A DNA stretch of 64,000 bases. Origin: Amylostereum areolatum. Lineage: Eukaryota; Basidiomycota; Agaricomycetes; Russulales; Stereaceae. The stretch lies in assembly GCA_012932865.1 (NCBI GenBank), contig SAXG01000030.1, positions 454,330-518,329 of the forward strand. The letters run 5' to 3'. Of the stretch, positions 44,325 through 55,925 are shown piece after piece; positions within the stretch are counted from its first letter, which is position 1; every line of letters starts with the position of its first letter. A program made the position numbers and the translations under genes. The notes beneath the pieces are model-generated. The model had not been told where the DNA came from and did not search any database. It saw nothing but the letters and a program-made list of their open reading frames with translations.

Positions 44325-44638
44325 AATAAAGTCTGGCTACGAGAGACTAGGTTGAAGCTGGTTGAAGCTTGTTGAGACCGTTGAACGCGAATACGATTAC
44401 GTCATGTAGACGAAACTTTTTGGCTGCACCAGGCCGCTGCACTTGCTGCACTTCGCTCGCCCTCCCCCACTGCACGAGTCATATATACGCTTCATTCTGA
44501 ATCCATTCTTATCTACAATTGCACAGAAAATAACTTGACAGAGTAACGTGCTCTCAGGATATCTGCCCGTTCTCGGTGAGATTAGTCGTCGTCATCGGCT
44601 CTAACCCTATCAGACTGACGGTGTTTCTGCACCAGCCC
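44325..44638 (+). promoter_or_regulatory. Promoter/5' UTR of the NOL8-like gene
   Basis: A 314 bp gap with CATATATACGCTTC near 44480-44492 and a likely 5' UTR intron (GTGAGATTAG to CTGCACCAG, about 44576-44634) ending three bases before the ATG. No coding sequence of its own. Confidence 0.45.
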
Positions 44639-46070
44639 ATGCACGAACTCGTCACCGCACGCATCCATATATCTGGCCTTACCCCCGCCATAACCAAAGA
44701 TGAGCTCCTCGGCCGTCTGCGGGCCTTCGGCACCGTCGCATCCCTCGACGGCTTCGGTGAACACGACGCGCTGTGTCAACGACGAAAGTTCGCCTACGCG
44801 ACGCTTGAAACGACCAGGGAGAAGTTTTCGAAATGTACGTGCATGTCGCCTTCTCTAGCCCTTTCGCGATGCTCAATGTCCAGTTCTCGTACGCAGGTAT
44901 GATGTTGAGCGGCTCGATGTGGAAGGGCGCGATGTTGCGCATGGGAGAGGCGAGGCCCGACTTTCGCGAGCGGTGCGTTTCCTTGTCTCTTTTTTATATT
45001 GTTTACATCTCATTCCATTTGTCTAGGATCTCTCTGGAAAGTGCCCTTCATGACGACTCCCCTCGTCCCCGCAAACGTGCACGACTTGCACGCGGAATCC
45101 AAGGCTTCCACGCGCCAGACATGTCACTCGTCTCCCCTACCAACGTCCACCTCCACCCACAATGGCACGTCACTCCGCTCGGACGGCTCATTCACCCCAT
45201 GCGCATGCGGCCTGTCCGTCCGCTCGACCCTCCGCTCAAAAGTGGCAAGTCGGGACAAAAACAGGGCGGGATGACAAAGAAGGAACGGAAGAGAAAAAGA
45301 GAGCCGCCCGTGCGCGTGAGGAGGAGAGTGATTGACCCGGTGCGGTGGGGCAGTACGCAGGTCAAGGGCGTTTTCCTCGAGGCGGGAGCGGCTGGTGCGC
45401 GTGTGGACGCTCTTGAAGCGACTCAACCGACAGAAGACGCCAGCGAGAGTGAGGAGAAGAGTTGCAACGTGGTCCAGCGACAACGAGACTCGGGCGACCG
45501 TGGCAACGATATCTTCCAGGTCGACGCGCCCCTTCTCAATCACACAAAACGCGTTGAAGATGGCCGGGAACTCGGTGGAGACAACGCTTCCCAACACCCA
45601 GTCGACGCAGCACCCAACACTCCTACTCCAGCTCTTTCCCAGACCCACTTGGCGGGCCTATTCTCACTATACGAGGATGAACGTACGTCTAAGAGTTTCT
45701 TTCCAAAAGTGAACACATGTATCTAACCTTTCGCACAGGCTTCTCCCTCCTTGGACACCTAAAACTCGACCTCGACCTCGACGAATCTACAGCCCTTATT
45801 CCAACCACCATCACGTCCCTCGCTCTCTCAACCCCCAGCGCCACTCAACCACCACCAACATCCCACCTCCCGCCCTTCTTCGTAACCGGACGCAAGCACG
45901 CCGTCCTCGAGACGCTTCGTGACACCGGCTGGGATTTCACGCGCGAGGCTTCCAAGGCGGAACAGCAAGAACGCTGGGAGATGGCCAAGATAGAGCTGAC
46001 GGGCGAGTGGAAAAGACGGCATCGAGAGGCAGTGAAGGCGCAGAGAAGGAGAGGCGGTGACGAGAATTGA
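44639..46070 (+). CDS. NOL8-like nucleolar RRM protein, 419 aa
   Basis: Exons 44639-44834, 44897-44972, 45027-45682 and 45739-46070 (introns of 62, 54 and 56 nt). Residues 1-100 form an RRM: RNP2-like ARIHISGLTPAITKDELLGR, RNP1-like QRRKFAYATLETT, then WKGAMLRMGEARPDFRERI. The motif WKGA.L.(I/M)..A (KGGTLQIQLAKESF in human NOL8) just after the RRM is diagnostic of the NOL8 type, implicated in ribosome biogenesis. The rest is basic and low complexity (KKERKRKREPPVRVRRR) with a C-terminal helical segment (FFVTGRKHAVLETLRDTGWD; EWKRRHREAVKAQRRR). The order of domains fits a nucleolar pre-rRNA-binding protein. The specific orthology to NOL8 is likely but not proven. Confidence 0.7.
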
Positions 46071-46556
46071 TATATTGACTTCCAGTTGACGACACCGACC
46101 CGTTCGATCGTCATATTCGTGGTTATTGAATTCGGCACGAGGGCTATTGCTCTCGAGGGAACGACCAGAAGAACATCTACTGCAGTGCGTGCGGGGATAG
46201 AGGTTTGGGAGCAGAGTTTGGCGAGACGGGGTGAGTGGCGTGGGGAGTACGCGGTCACGTGCTACATCCCGAATATATAGCACGAAGAATGAGTGGCGTG
46301 CACCGGTCCCTTCTTGAACTCGGCCACCACTTCCTCTACTTCGAAGTACCATCGTGGAACACCTATCGTCAAGCATCTGCCTACTCTCATACCAACCTAC
46401 GCCATTTTTACTTCCCCAGAAGACACATCTTCATATCACCCGGGAGCAAAGAACTGTTTACCGTTTACGACTCGTACTTACACCGAAGCCCTTTGGTACG
46501 TGCGCATTAACCTGACTCTATGAACCTATACTTATTAGATAGCGCACCCTCAGACA
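46071..46556 (+). promoter_or_regulatory. Upstream region of F-box-like gene 2
   Basis: Contains an AATATATAGC box near 46273-46281 about 280 nt before the ATG. Short overlapping ORFs have no family pattern; no gene is supported. Confidence 0.4.
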
Positions 46557-48244
46557 ATGTTCACTCGACTCTCCGCCAAAACCATCCAAGAAATCGCCTT
46601 CTATCTCTCGTCGTCGGTCGACCTCCACTCTTTATCCCTCACCAACAAACATGTACACACTGCCCTGCAGGATGGCCTCGTCTACCGGCAGTGCATCATT
46701 AACGCGGGCTGGGATGTCACCGATTGGTCCTTCGATCGTCCTGAGTGGCAATCCGACGAGTTCTACACGTACATATTGGCGAAGATGCAAGATCTGAAGC
46801 TCTGGAAAGCAACTTGCGGGACGTACACGCGCATGGAGTCGTTCATAGAGCGCGCCACCGTGGATGATAATCTATACTTCTATCATCAGAACCCTCTTCC
46901 TGCGCTTTCGTTTCCCTCCTGGGGTGCCCGTCTTGTGGATTGCGGGGCCCGGATTATCCCTTTCCACAAATTCGATCCGAAGAAGTATGGCCTCTACGAG
47001 GAGGCTGACGTTGGTCATGGGGAGGTCAAGGTCATAGACGGCCAGAGAGCCTTCCGTTGGATGCGCCATATGGGCGAGTTTCTGCTCTTAATATCCATCG
47101 ACACCCGTGCGTGATCTACCTGCGCTATCTTGTACCCCGTACTAACGTCGATATTGATAATTTTCAGATACGAAGAACGTGCCGAGGCTCCTGCAGGACA
47201 AGTTCATGGGCACATGGAGTGTTTCCCTGCGAGCTCTCATTGGGCTGTCCTTTGTACCCACCTTGGTGCAAGGATCGGATCACCCCGACGTGCCTGAGGA
47301 GTATCTGGAGCTGTACTACTCGAACGCCTTGGAAAGGTTCAGCTTCTCCTTCCTCTATCTGCTCCTTCAAAGTATGTCGTTCACCCTGTCGTCCCCCCGA
47401 GTCGCTGACTGATTCCCCGCCCACAGGCGACAAAACATGCCTTGAAAGTCGCTCGTTGAGCCGTCTGGATTATCCCGCGTGGTTCGCGCTCATCGACCAA
47501 TACTTCGACCCGACCTCAAGCGACTTCGTTCGCGACATGTTCCAGGTTCGCGCGGACCGACAGCGTCCCGAGCTCCTTTTGCGTCGATTCAACGTCTGCT
47601 TCCTCGTCCAAATCCTCATCCTCCTTCGCGTCCATTGCCATCACGTCGTCCTTGGCGACGAGGAGGACGCCACATTCGAATATCTCTTCCCAGACCTGGA
47701 CGTTCCTACCCTGGGAGAGGTCATGGCGTGGGCAAGACTTGCCCTCATATCGGAGAGCCCTGCTGAGCTCAAGCATGGGATCGCAGGAACCCCGCTGGAG
47801 AGCATGTACGAAGACGGACCGGGCGCATCCATGACCTGGGAAGGGTACTGTATCGACCAGAACGGGCCTTACTGGCACAAGGACGCGCCGCAGACGATGG
47901 ACTTTCTTCTCATGGCAGCCTCGCCTGAAGACGGCTTTCGGGCAACCAAAAAGGGCGTGTGGCTCAAGGGCGTTGGTGGCGATGATGGCGAAGAGCCAAT
48001 CTTGCTTGCCGGTTTTTGCGACAAACGGGTTGGGACGGTATGGTTGAACGTGTTTCGTGACGGGAGGAACGACTCCTTCCGCGGAGTAGTCACGCCGTTT
48101 GGGATGTCGGGTCGATGGGACTGCGTCGACGAGGGGAAGTCCGATTTGGGTGGGTGGTGGTGGTTCTGGCCAGTGCCAATGGAAGAGTCGGACGACGGTG
48201 ACGGATCCTGGGATAGCGTTATGGACGACGACGAGGATCTCTAG
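46557..48244 (+). CDS. F-box-like protein (paralogue of 1105-2920), 523 aa
   Basis: Exons 46557-47106, 47168-47371 and 47427-48244 with 61 and 55 nt introns. The N-terminus MFTRLSAKTIQEIAFYLSSS, then LHSLSLTNKHVHTAL has F-box spacing and matches the 1.1 kb gene segment for segment (AGWDVTDW against AGWDVEGW; MRHMGEFLLL against LEDIGEVLPALL). The C-terminal module contains GTVWLNVFRDGRNDSFRGVV, GRWDCVDEG and GGWWWFWPVPME, then an acidic tail. In SCF complexes the F-box binds Skp1 while the C-terminal domain would recruit a substrate, unknown here. Divergence between the two copies is high, so the duplication is old. Confidence 0.7.
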
Positions 48245-48523
48245 AGAATCGGATGTCGTTTTACTCTGCACTTCAAATCACCATGCTTTATCGACCTCCG
48301 ACCACGTGTATATCGCGCGTTCAACAGCCGTTGAAGGGTGCTTGAAGGGCGCGGTTACTCGAGTATAAGCAACTTCACCGTACCGAGGATCGCGCTGCCT
48401 CGTATTCGCACACTTACTACTAGCGTTGCTTTCCCTCTTGAAGACACGGTGAGGGACATTTGTTCAAGGTATTCAAATTGAACACATGGTCATTGAAAAA
48501 GTGTGATGGACGAGCGTGCAATC

Positions 48524-49096
48524 TCATACATCGAGGCAAACGTTTGGATTTCCGGATAAGAATATGGTCTTGAACACTGGTTCGTCAATTCCTGGAATCC
48601 AACACATGTCAGTCCATCGTACCCGCTGCTTTGTGACAGGTAACGCACCCAGTTGCTCCTTGATCCACCAGCGCAGAGGCTGATCCCCCTCTCCCTCCTC
48701 GAATTGCGGGATATCGCACTCGGGCATGGTCGGGTAACCCTGCGGAAAATGCGCCAGCTGGTTGAAGAGCAGAAAATAGGTATCGTCCGGCTCCCCTGCC
48801 CAGGTGAAGCGGCCACCGATCCTGTTGACGTGCATATGTATCACATCGAGGACCCGGATACTACCCAGAGGGTCGGGCTCGGCGGCGTTCTCGATACGAG
48901 CGACCCAATCGGACGCCTGTTGCTCGGTAACAACGAATCCACCGAGGCGAACGTAGAAAGGGCGCCGGTCGATGTGATTGCCTGCCTCATAGCGCCTTGG
49001 CCGCACCAAACTGGCGGGGGGGTACGTTGGACTCCCATGAAGCCATGAGAATTTGCTGGGGCGATAAAGTGGAGGCTTGGAAGAAACATCCATCAT
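48524..49096 (-). CDS. Gene X, uninterrupted copy, about 171 aa
   Basis: Two exons, 49096-48649 and 48591-48524, with a 57 nt intron at the same place and phase as in the broken copy at 42.4 kb. The core reads RRPFYVRLGGFVVTEQQASD, LDVIHMHVNRIGGRFTWAGE, DDTYFLLFNQLAHFPQGYPT and IDEPVFKTIFLSGNPNVCLD, which looks like a compact alpha/beta fold with many aromatics. No signal peptide, transmembrane segment or catalytic motif is obvious. The start at 49096 is one of two adjacent ATGs; the frame is also open further upstream, to about 49345. The family is not recognised. It lies divergently upstream of the second S1 nuclease. Confidence 0.6.
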   Translation of the reverse strand: MMDVSSKPPLYRPSKFSWLHGSPTYPPASLVRPRRYEAGNHIDRRPFYVRLGGFVVTEQQASDWVARIENAAEPDPLGSIRVLDVIHMHVNRIGGRFTWAGEPDDTYFLLFNQLAHFPQGYPTMPECDIPQFEEGEGDQPLRWWIKEQLGALPVTKQRVRWTDMCWIPGIDEPVFKTIFLSGNPNVCLDV

Positions 49097-49801
49097 CGAC
49101 GATCTGGTTACGGATGTCGACGTGCCCTGTATCCTGAAAGAAGAGAAGGAACTGGAGATAAAATCGGGATATTCCGCAAGACAGCAACGAGACCAAGTTC
49201 GAAGGAAGCAGACAGAGCTTGCGAGAGGAGGAACAAGTTGAAGTTGTAAACGATGCACTGTCGACGTTACGGTCATGCCTATAGTATTTCCCCGTAACGT
49301 GTCCCAATACGGGTGTGAATGGTAAGAAATATTATATCGACTCATTTCCTGTCCGCAATAACAAGGATTCGCTCAAAACTATTGTTTCGAAAATGCATCC
49401 CCGCCCTATGAGTATCTCCGCTCGCTTTACCTTCATACAACTTGGAGAAGAGGCATCTATCTTGTCTGACAGAACCTTTGTGGCATGTGTGTACGCTAAG
49501 TATAGAGCTGCACAATGTGCGTTGTCGGTCGGGCTCTCATGGAACACCGCCTCGTGTACCCCGAAGGAGGCTTTTTCCCTCGTTCGTATCTCGTCGTTCC
49601 TTTCGAGCTCAACCTGTCCCTACCTGTCCACATGCCGCATTGGACTCGTGTTGTTAAGGTGGGCACGCGGTGTCAAGCATACACGTGGATTTTTCGATAG
49701 GCTGGACGAGAGATGGGAACGTTCGAAGGATGACTGCCGTGGCGTATATAAAGCAGGCCTGTCGGGTCGAGGTAGGTCTACCGTGCCAGCGTTACTCGCA
49801 G
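49097..49801. promoter_or_regulatory. Divergent promoter of gene X and S1 nuclease 2, TATA box at 49745-49752
   Basis: A 0.7 kb gap between gene X (minus) and the nuclease (plus). TATATAAA at 49745-49752 stands 50 nt before the nuclease ATG, as expected for its core promoter. Overlapping ORFs here are not protein-like. Confidence 0.55.
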
Positions 49802-51447
49802 ATGAAGAACTTTGTCCATCTCTCTGCTACCGCGCTCTCCTTTGCCCCTCTTGGGGCATTCGCTTGGGGCGCTTTGGGTCACCAGACGATTGGGTGAGCG
49901 CTATCTGCATTGTTTCTCTGCTTCGCTTTCCTTGCTGACTCTTCGCTATCCAAAAGATTCGTCGCAATGCAGGTGAGTTTTCCTAACAATCAATTCACGA
50001 GTAAGGTCGTGTGCTAACCTGGGGCTTAGTTCATCAGCACGAACACGCTGTCCAACGTGCAAACCCTCCTGGGCTCCCAATTCAACTTCTCCCTCGGTCC
50101 CGCTGCCACTGTACCCACCCCCTCGCTTGTTAATTACGGCCATCTGACATATTTGTGTCTCTATAGTGGGCAGACGATGTTCGTTCCGAAGCTGCGTTTA
50201 AATTTAGCGCCCCGTTCCACTTTATCGACGCCAACGGTACGCTTCTTTTTTCCATCGTCATTGGAGACGGCTCCCTGATGCATTGTGTTTTGAAGACAAC
50301 CCGCCCGACTCGTGCTCCGTTAACTTGAACCGCGATTGCGGCAGTGAAGGCTGCGTTGGTATGTCGCGTGTGTCGTTTGCATAGGCTCAGTGTTCAACGT
50401 TCATGACTGCGTTTGTTTTTTCAGTCAGCGCTATTCAGAACTATACCACGCGTCTTCTGGAAACGTGAGTTCTAATCGTGGACGATGATGATGAGCGCCC
50501 TCATAATTTTTTTCAGGAGCCTGAGCGCGACGCAGCGTCAGCAGGCGTTGCTCTTCGTCAGTGAGTATCTCTGTTTCCGTCGTCCGTCGTTCATATTCTG
50601 ACGAGCACGGTCTTTCCCTATCACCAGCTCACGTATGCGCATCCCGTACACCGGGTTGGTAGGAATCTGACTTCCTATCTTTCAGTTCGTGGGCGACATC
50701 GGCCAGCCATTGCATGACGAGGTGCGTCATTTTCCTCACCTGTTCTCGCTAGGTTTATACTCACCCACACACCCCACGGCTCGACCAGGCCCTTGAGGTC
50801 GGCGGAAATGACATTGATGCCATCTGCTCCGGAAAATCCACCAATCTGCATGCTGCATGGGGTACGCTCGCTTTCTTTCGATCTCTTTTTTTGGACGGCA
50901 TACCGGAGGTTGCATAGACACGGGCATGCTCACGAAGAGCGCCGATTCGCGCTTCGGCGGGAGCGCGCAGACGTACGCGTCCTCGCTCGCGACGCAAATC
51001 AAGGCGAGTCGTATTTCGAGAACTCACGCCTGAAGCGGAATCCTAATCGACCTTCGACACCAGACGGGATCGTTCAAGTCTGCCTCGACTGGATGGTTGA
51101 GCTGCATCACCTCCTCCGCGCTCAAGGGAACGTCCTGCCCCCTTACATGGGCGCAAGAAGCTAACGCGTTCGACTGCGTACGGCCATCTTTTTCTTTTCC
51201 CGTGCTCCTTCGAGTCGTCCTTACTCACATTTGTCGCATCGCGCAGACCAACGTCTTTGATTTTACTACTGGACAGGACCTCTGCACGGGCGCGTATTTC
51301 AACGCTGCCATCCCCGTCGTACGTCCGCCTCTTGTATATATACATATCCACAATCGCTGATAGGTCCGGCATGGACAGATCGACATGCAGCTCGCGAAGC
51401 AGGGGTTCCGCCTCGCCGCCTGGCTGGACGCCGTCTTCGATAGTTAG
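49802..51447 (+). CDS. Secreted S1/P1-type nuclease (paralogue 2), 286 aa
   Basis: Fourteen exons: 49802-49893, 49957-49972, 50030-50110, 50167-50236, 50296-50358, 50425-50464, 50517-50560, 50628-50632, 50686-50721, 50789-50861, 50918-51003, 51064-51177, 51247-51318 and 51379-51447. Eleven exon lengths equal those of paralogue 1 exactly, including the 16 and 5 nt exons. The intron after 51003 has a GC donor (AAG|GCGAGT) where paralogue 1 has GT. A signal peptide ends at AFA|W, so the mature enzyme starts with the zinc-binding Trp; further ligands lie in WGALGHQTIG, FHFIDAND, THFVGDIGQPLHDE and TNLHAAWD. Same activity as paralogue 1 is expected: hydrolysis of single-stranded nucleic acid outside the cell. 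Confidence 0.92.
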
Positions 51448-52325
51448 ACTCACGCGCCCGTCTGCTCTCTATCACTCGGGGTATAAGGAGCGTTGAACGT
51501 TGGACTATTCAATGTAGAACCGTAAGGTACTAAGATACTAAGCATTACACGAGTCAAGCCACGGCAGTGAGGAGTTTGTGACCGAGTCGAGAGACGGTAC
51601 ATAGGTATGTAGCTTCGGGGCGAAGGAAGGAGCCCATACAAGACGAGTAGACGTGCATTAGAAAATGACGTTCGAAGGCCTCGGGAGTGAATAGGATGGA
51701 TGAATAATGAGAGAAATACGTGCGACGTTCACAGCAAACAAGTCATGGTAGCGGCCGCATCATCTTTCCTGCCCTGGACCTCCGTTGATGGACAGAAAAG
51801 GGATATTGATCGTGACAGAACTCCCATTCCGTTGTGGCAATACGTATACATTCATGCTTCCCGAATTTGCAGACACTATCAATGCCTGTGAGTCGGGTAT
51901 ATGATCATTCCGAAAACAAAGTGTCGACGTACGAGGATAGGTGGAGCGACCGTCGGGTACTGAAGACTGTGCAATATCGCCGTCTAAGCGATACCGTTAA
52001 GTTAGTGGCCAGGGAGTGGGGTGAAAGGGGAAAATACGAACACGAACGGCCAATTTCTCCAGAAGATTGACTTGTAGTTGTGCCCCGACGATGATTCGCC
52101 GCATTTGTATACGTACGGGATGCGATGTCCATTGTATGGGGGTGCCGTGTCTTCTCCGAGTAAGGCTTCTGCGATGAGACTGAGATGGTCGATTGAGAGT
52201 GCGGGTGCGCACGCGTCCCGTACCCGTCCCTCTGTCCGGGACCGTGAGTGTATTGCCTTCGGGGTCGACGAGGGACGTGCTCGAGGTCATCGCGGTTCAC
52301 CAGGGTCTCGGACGAGCGACTACGG
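51448..52325. other. Region without a firm gene
   Basis: About 0.9 kb 3' of S1 nuclease 2. A His/Ser/Arg-rich minus-strand frame (51905-52627) overlaps the end of the hypothetical gene to the right and may be its alternative 3' exon, but it lacks an ATG. Nothing else is supported. Confidence 0.35.
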
Positions 52326-53131
52326 TTAACGTGATGCGCTGTGGATGCAATATGCGCGCGAGAGCCGGATTGAGCGTGCGAGGATGGGATAGTATGTGTG
52401 TCCTCTCGATACGGCCGGAAGCTGCTGGGAGGTACCGGGGAACGAGGTGCTTTGTGTCGTAGAGCTTGCGGGGGAGATATACGCGGCGTAGCGTGATGCG
52501 AAGATGCCGTCTTTGAGCTCGAGTGAGAAGGATGGGTCCGTTCGTGGCGATGACTCGACGCTGTGTCGTGATGAGGCTCTGATTCCCTCGACCCCGTCGA
52601 CTTCTCCCACGACCGGCTTTGATCCAAGTAGCTGTTTATCTCTGTGGCGCGCAGGTCGTGCGTCGATCGCTAGGACCGGAGTGTCAGTAGGGCGAATTGA
52701 GACCGCGGGGTAGAGCGTACGGAGACCTCCTGCGTAAAGTTCTCTGCATGGTCTTTGAACTCGTGCGCGGGTCCCCACGCTCGTATGGCACCTAGCGGTT
52801 TCTCGCGTTCCATCCTCACCTCACGTTCCTCTTCAACCAGGCTACGCACCGCGGATCCAATCAGCAAAGAGAGCTCCGTGTGGAGAAAAGGCCGAGAGAC
52901 GAACTGGTCGTGCTTGTGCATCAACGCGCTCAGTGCGCGCGGAGGGAGCTTTTCCATATGTCTGTGAATCTTCCCGATGCCTTTGTAGAGATGATGCTGT
53001 CCCTGGTGTAGCTGGGACGTGGGCGTGTGGTGCTTGACGGTGTCGTAGACGATGCGGACCGCCTGGACGGCGCTGGCACCGGCGGAAAGCCATTCCATCG
53101 CGGGCGAACTATGGGACGAATGCGAGGGCAT
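52326..53131 (-). CDS. Hypothetical protein, model uncertain
   Basis: Exon 1 runs from the ATG at 53131 through a helical segment (MEWLSAGASAVQAVRIVYDT; LYKGIGKIHRHMEKL; LHTELSLLIGSAVRSLVEEE) to about FTQEVS near 52730. A GT donor (GTACGC) and an acceptor AACAG near 52635 would join it in phase to a frame reading SLELKDGIFASRYAAYISPA and stopping at 52326. The helical N-terminus is convincing as protein; the splice and the C-terminus are tentative because a Ser/His-rich frame competes with it. The family is not recognised. Confidence 0.4.
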
Positions 53132-54159
53132 CAAAGACTGCGACTACGATGCTGGATTCCGGTACGTGTTTTATGCACCCTGCGGATCAGCAGCGGACGG
53201 CGCGAACGGGGTTTTGGCGTGCTTATCGTGGGATACAAGGTTTGGAATGCGAGAGTGGCGACCTGGGTTTTCTGAGCAAACCGGGGCGGACGCGGTGAGC
53301 CACCCCGAATGAGGGTTGCGTCCGTGGGGGGAGGCTGGGGGAGGGATCCTGGGGGGTGGCTCAGAGAGTCCTGGATTGTGATCGGCCTCACACGTGGGGC
53401 GACTGTGAGAGCCAACCTTGCAGAACTCAACGCCGGGAGGCAGCCCTGGTAGGAACTTAATTAGCGTCGAAGTCGAAGTCGCATTCTCCTCATCCATGTC
53501 CTCGGATGATGCACGTGGAAATCGCGTGTGGTTTCCTGTGGCGATACGTGGAGGGATACCTTGGTAGTGGGTCAGGCCTCAGGTCCGCCGTGATGCCCAT
53601 GAGCTGTATGAAAGACCACGCTGAGTGGCGTACAAGCATCTGTGAGACATAGCATCTGAACAGAAATAAGCCCGCCCCCGAATGTAAAAGGACGAAGCGC
53701 CACTCACGCACCTAAGAGGGTCTTCTGTGTGCTGATTGACGACCAGAACGTTACCAGTAGCACCCCGCCAAAGATAGAGATACCCGTGTTTGATGGAATT
53801 CTGAACTATTCCTCGGGGATGAAATCTGGGAGGTCGGGACCAAGGCTATCGAGAAAGTACAAGGACGAAGAGGAAGAACCTCGAGTCGCGCGACCTAGCT
53901 TTGTATAGGCAGATGGCACAATGTTTGAATGTTTGAATGCTATGCTGCGAGTTTCTATTCCAGTGATACATACTGGAAATCGTCACCGACATTGATAGAT
54001 AGATAGATGGCGAAGTGTCGTTGCAAGCAAGACTGGACGGACGGTGCAGGCTGCCAGGCTCTGAGTCAACTGCGCTTTGGTGAGGTCGGGTCACGTGATT
54101 GCGGGCCAAAGCGAGAACAAAAACAATACAAACAAGAAGAACAATGGACACAATCGCAG
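53132..54159. other. Intergenic region
   Basis: About 1.0 kb with G-rich stretches (53330-53360), a GATA microsatellite (about 53995-54008) and short overlapping ORFs. No gene or RNA is supported. Confidence 0.45.
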
Positions 54160-54165
54160 TATAAA
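54160..54165 (+). promoter_or_regulatory. TATA box of the BTB gene
   Basis: TATAAA stands 81 nt upstream of the ATG at 54246. Confidence 0.55.
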
Positions 54166-54245
54166 GGCGGAGCAACGTGAACGTCGTTCTTTAATTTCCC
54201 CCACAGCCCTGAACCAACATCGCATCGCATCATCCACATCCTTCA

Positions 54246-55925
54246 ATGGAACCCCCACCTTTACCTCGAGGAACGAAGCGCGCCAGGATGATCTGGGATC
54301 CCCGGGATGTCCCTGACGAGGGTCTGCCGCGGCGCAACTGGCGCAAACCAGCGATCTCTGGTGGATATCACGACGTGTCTGGGAGCGGGACCCCAACGAA
54401 ACGTGCGCGGTCCGATTCTGAGGCGTAGAACTGTGTGGCTGATGATGTTCGGGATGATCATAGCGGTCGTTCGACCGAAGTACAATCGCCAGCCGGGGCC
54501 TTACGGTGAAAGGCGCAGGGCGAAGAAGCCCAAGGTGAAGGAGGTCTCCATCGACGAACCCGTGGTCCTATTTCGAGAGGAATTGGGCCAGGGGGTGGAG
54601 CCTGTCGCACCCGACGACTCAGAGGAGGCAAGCGACGACGACCTCCTGTTGCCACATTGGTCCTCCCACCTCAACCTCCCGCCCATCTCCCCGTCTTCGT
54701 CCGACGTCCTGCACGAGCACTGGCAACTCGACGAAGGCGACATCTTCATCAAGGCCGTCCGCACCGTCAACGATCTGTCGCACTGCGTGCTCTTCAAGGT
54801 CCATCGCACGATGCTCGCGGCGCATCTGGAGCCGTTCTTCTACATGTTCGAGGACGACACCGCGCCGGTGCCGACCGAGGAGACGCGCGAGGGGCTGCCG
54901 GTGATCGTCACCCAGCAGGAGACGGCGGAGAACTGGCTGCTGATGCTTCAGCTGCTCTACATGCCGTGAGTCCCCCATCCCGCTCGATTGAAAGGACGAA
55001 CGCTCACCGCCACGGCGCATGCAGACGCACCTACGGGAACACAGGCGTAGTCATTTGGCGGGACGTCGTCGCCCTGCTCGAGCTCAGCCACAAGTACGCC
55101 TGCGCGCGCTTCCGCGAGGCCGCCGTCGCGTTCCTCACGAGCGAGTGGCCGACCCGGCTCGACAACTTCGTCCACCGCGATTCGAAGATCATGAGCGTGC
55201 CCCAGCGCAACATCGCCGCGCGCGTGCTCGACATCGCCCTGCGCTACGACATCCCCCAGGTCCTGCCCGCGGTCTACATGGAGCTCGCGCGCTACCCCCC
55301 ACCGCAGCTCCTGGGCGAGTGGACGCTCGACGACGGCGAGCGCATCACGATCGCGGCGGACGAGGTCGGGCGGATCCTGCGCGGGCGCGAGCAGGTGCTG
55401 CGCATGCGCCGGGTGTACACCCTGCGCTATCTGAACGGGTTCAACGCGGCCGCGCGCGTGCAGTGCGAGAGCCGGCACCGCTGTCGGGGGTACTCGTGCG
55501 CGGAGTGGATGGCGCGCCTGGCGCGGGACGGCGAGGAGCACGCGGCGGCGTTCTACGACGACCCGGCGAAGGCGCTGCAGATCCTGGACGAGCGGTGCGT
55601 GTCCGCCATGCGGGATTTTGTGTGCGAGGAGTGTCGGGCGCGGTTCAAGTGGTCGATGACGGACGGGCACAAGGAGGCGTGGCTGATGGTGCCGCAGGCG
55701 TTCGGGCTGGGGACGTGGTTCGACGTGGAGAGGCGGGCGCATCGGACGGTGGAGGCGTTGTTCGTGTGGGCGAAGGAGGCGAGGTATTCGGAGGAGGAGA
55801 TCGCGAGGTTGGCGGCGGGGGCGACGGCGAGGTATGCGAGTTTGCTCGTGGGAGGTGAGGACTTCGTTCTGCCAGTTCCGCCGGCGCAAGACGAGGAGTC
55901 GGAGTCGGAGTCGGGGACGGGTTGA
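54246..55925 (+). CDS. BTB/POZ domain protein, 519 aa
   Basis: Exons 54246-54402, 54464-54965 and 55025-55925 with 61 and 59 nt introns. The N-terminal 110 residues are charged and disordered (KKPKVKEV). The BTB fold starts near residue 150: EGDIFIKAVRTV, CVLFKVHRTMLAAHLEPFFY, then LPVIVTQQETAENWLLMLQL, then VVALLELSHKYACARFREAA, the usual D-A-H-S.F.. pattern of fungal BTB proteins. The C-terminal part has a Cys pair region (CESRHRCRGYSC; FVCEECRARFKW) that may bind zinc. BTB proteins of this kind often act as dimeric adaptors for Cul3 ligases, or in transcription; which applies is not visible. The start gives the longest phase-consistent model. Confidence 0.8.

Noticed and set aside
51905..52627. 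240-codon His/Ser-rich minus-strand frame as an independent gene
   Set aside because: It has no ATG at its start and overlaps the tentative hypothetical gene; at best it is an alternative 3' exon.
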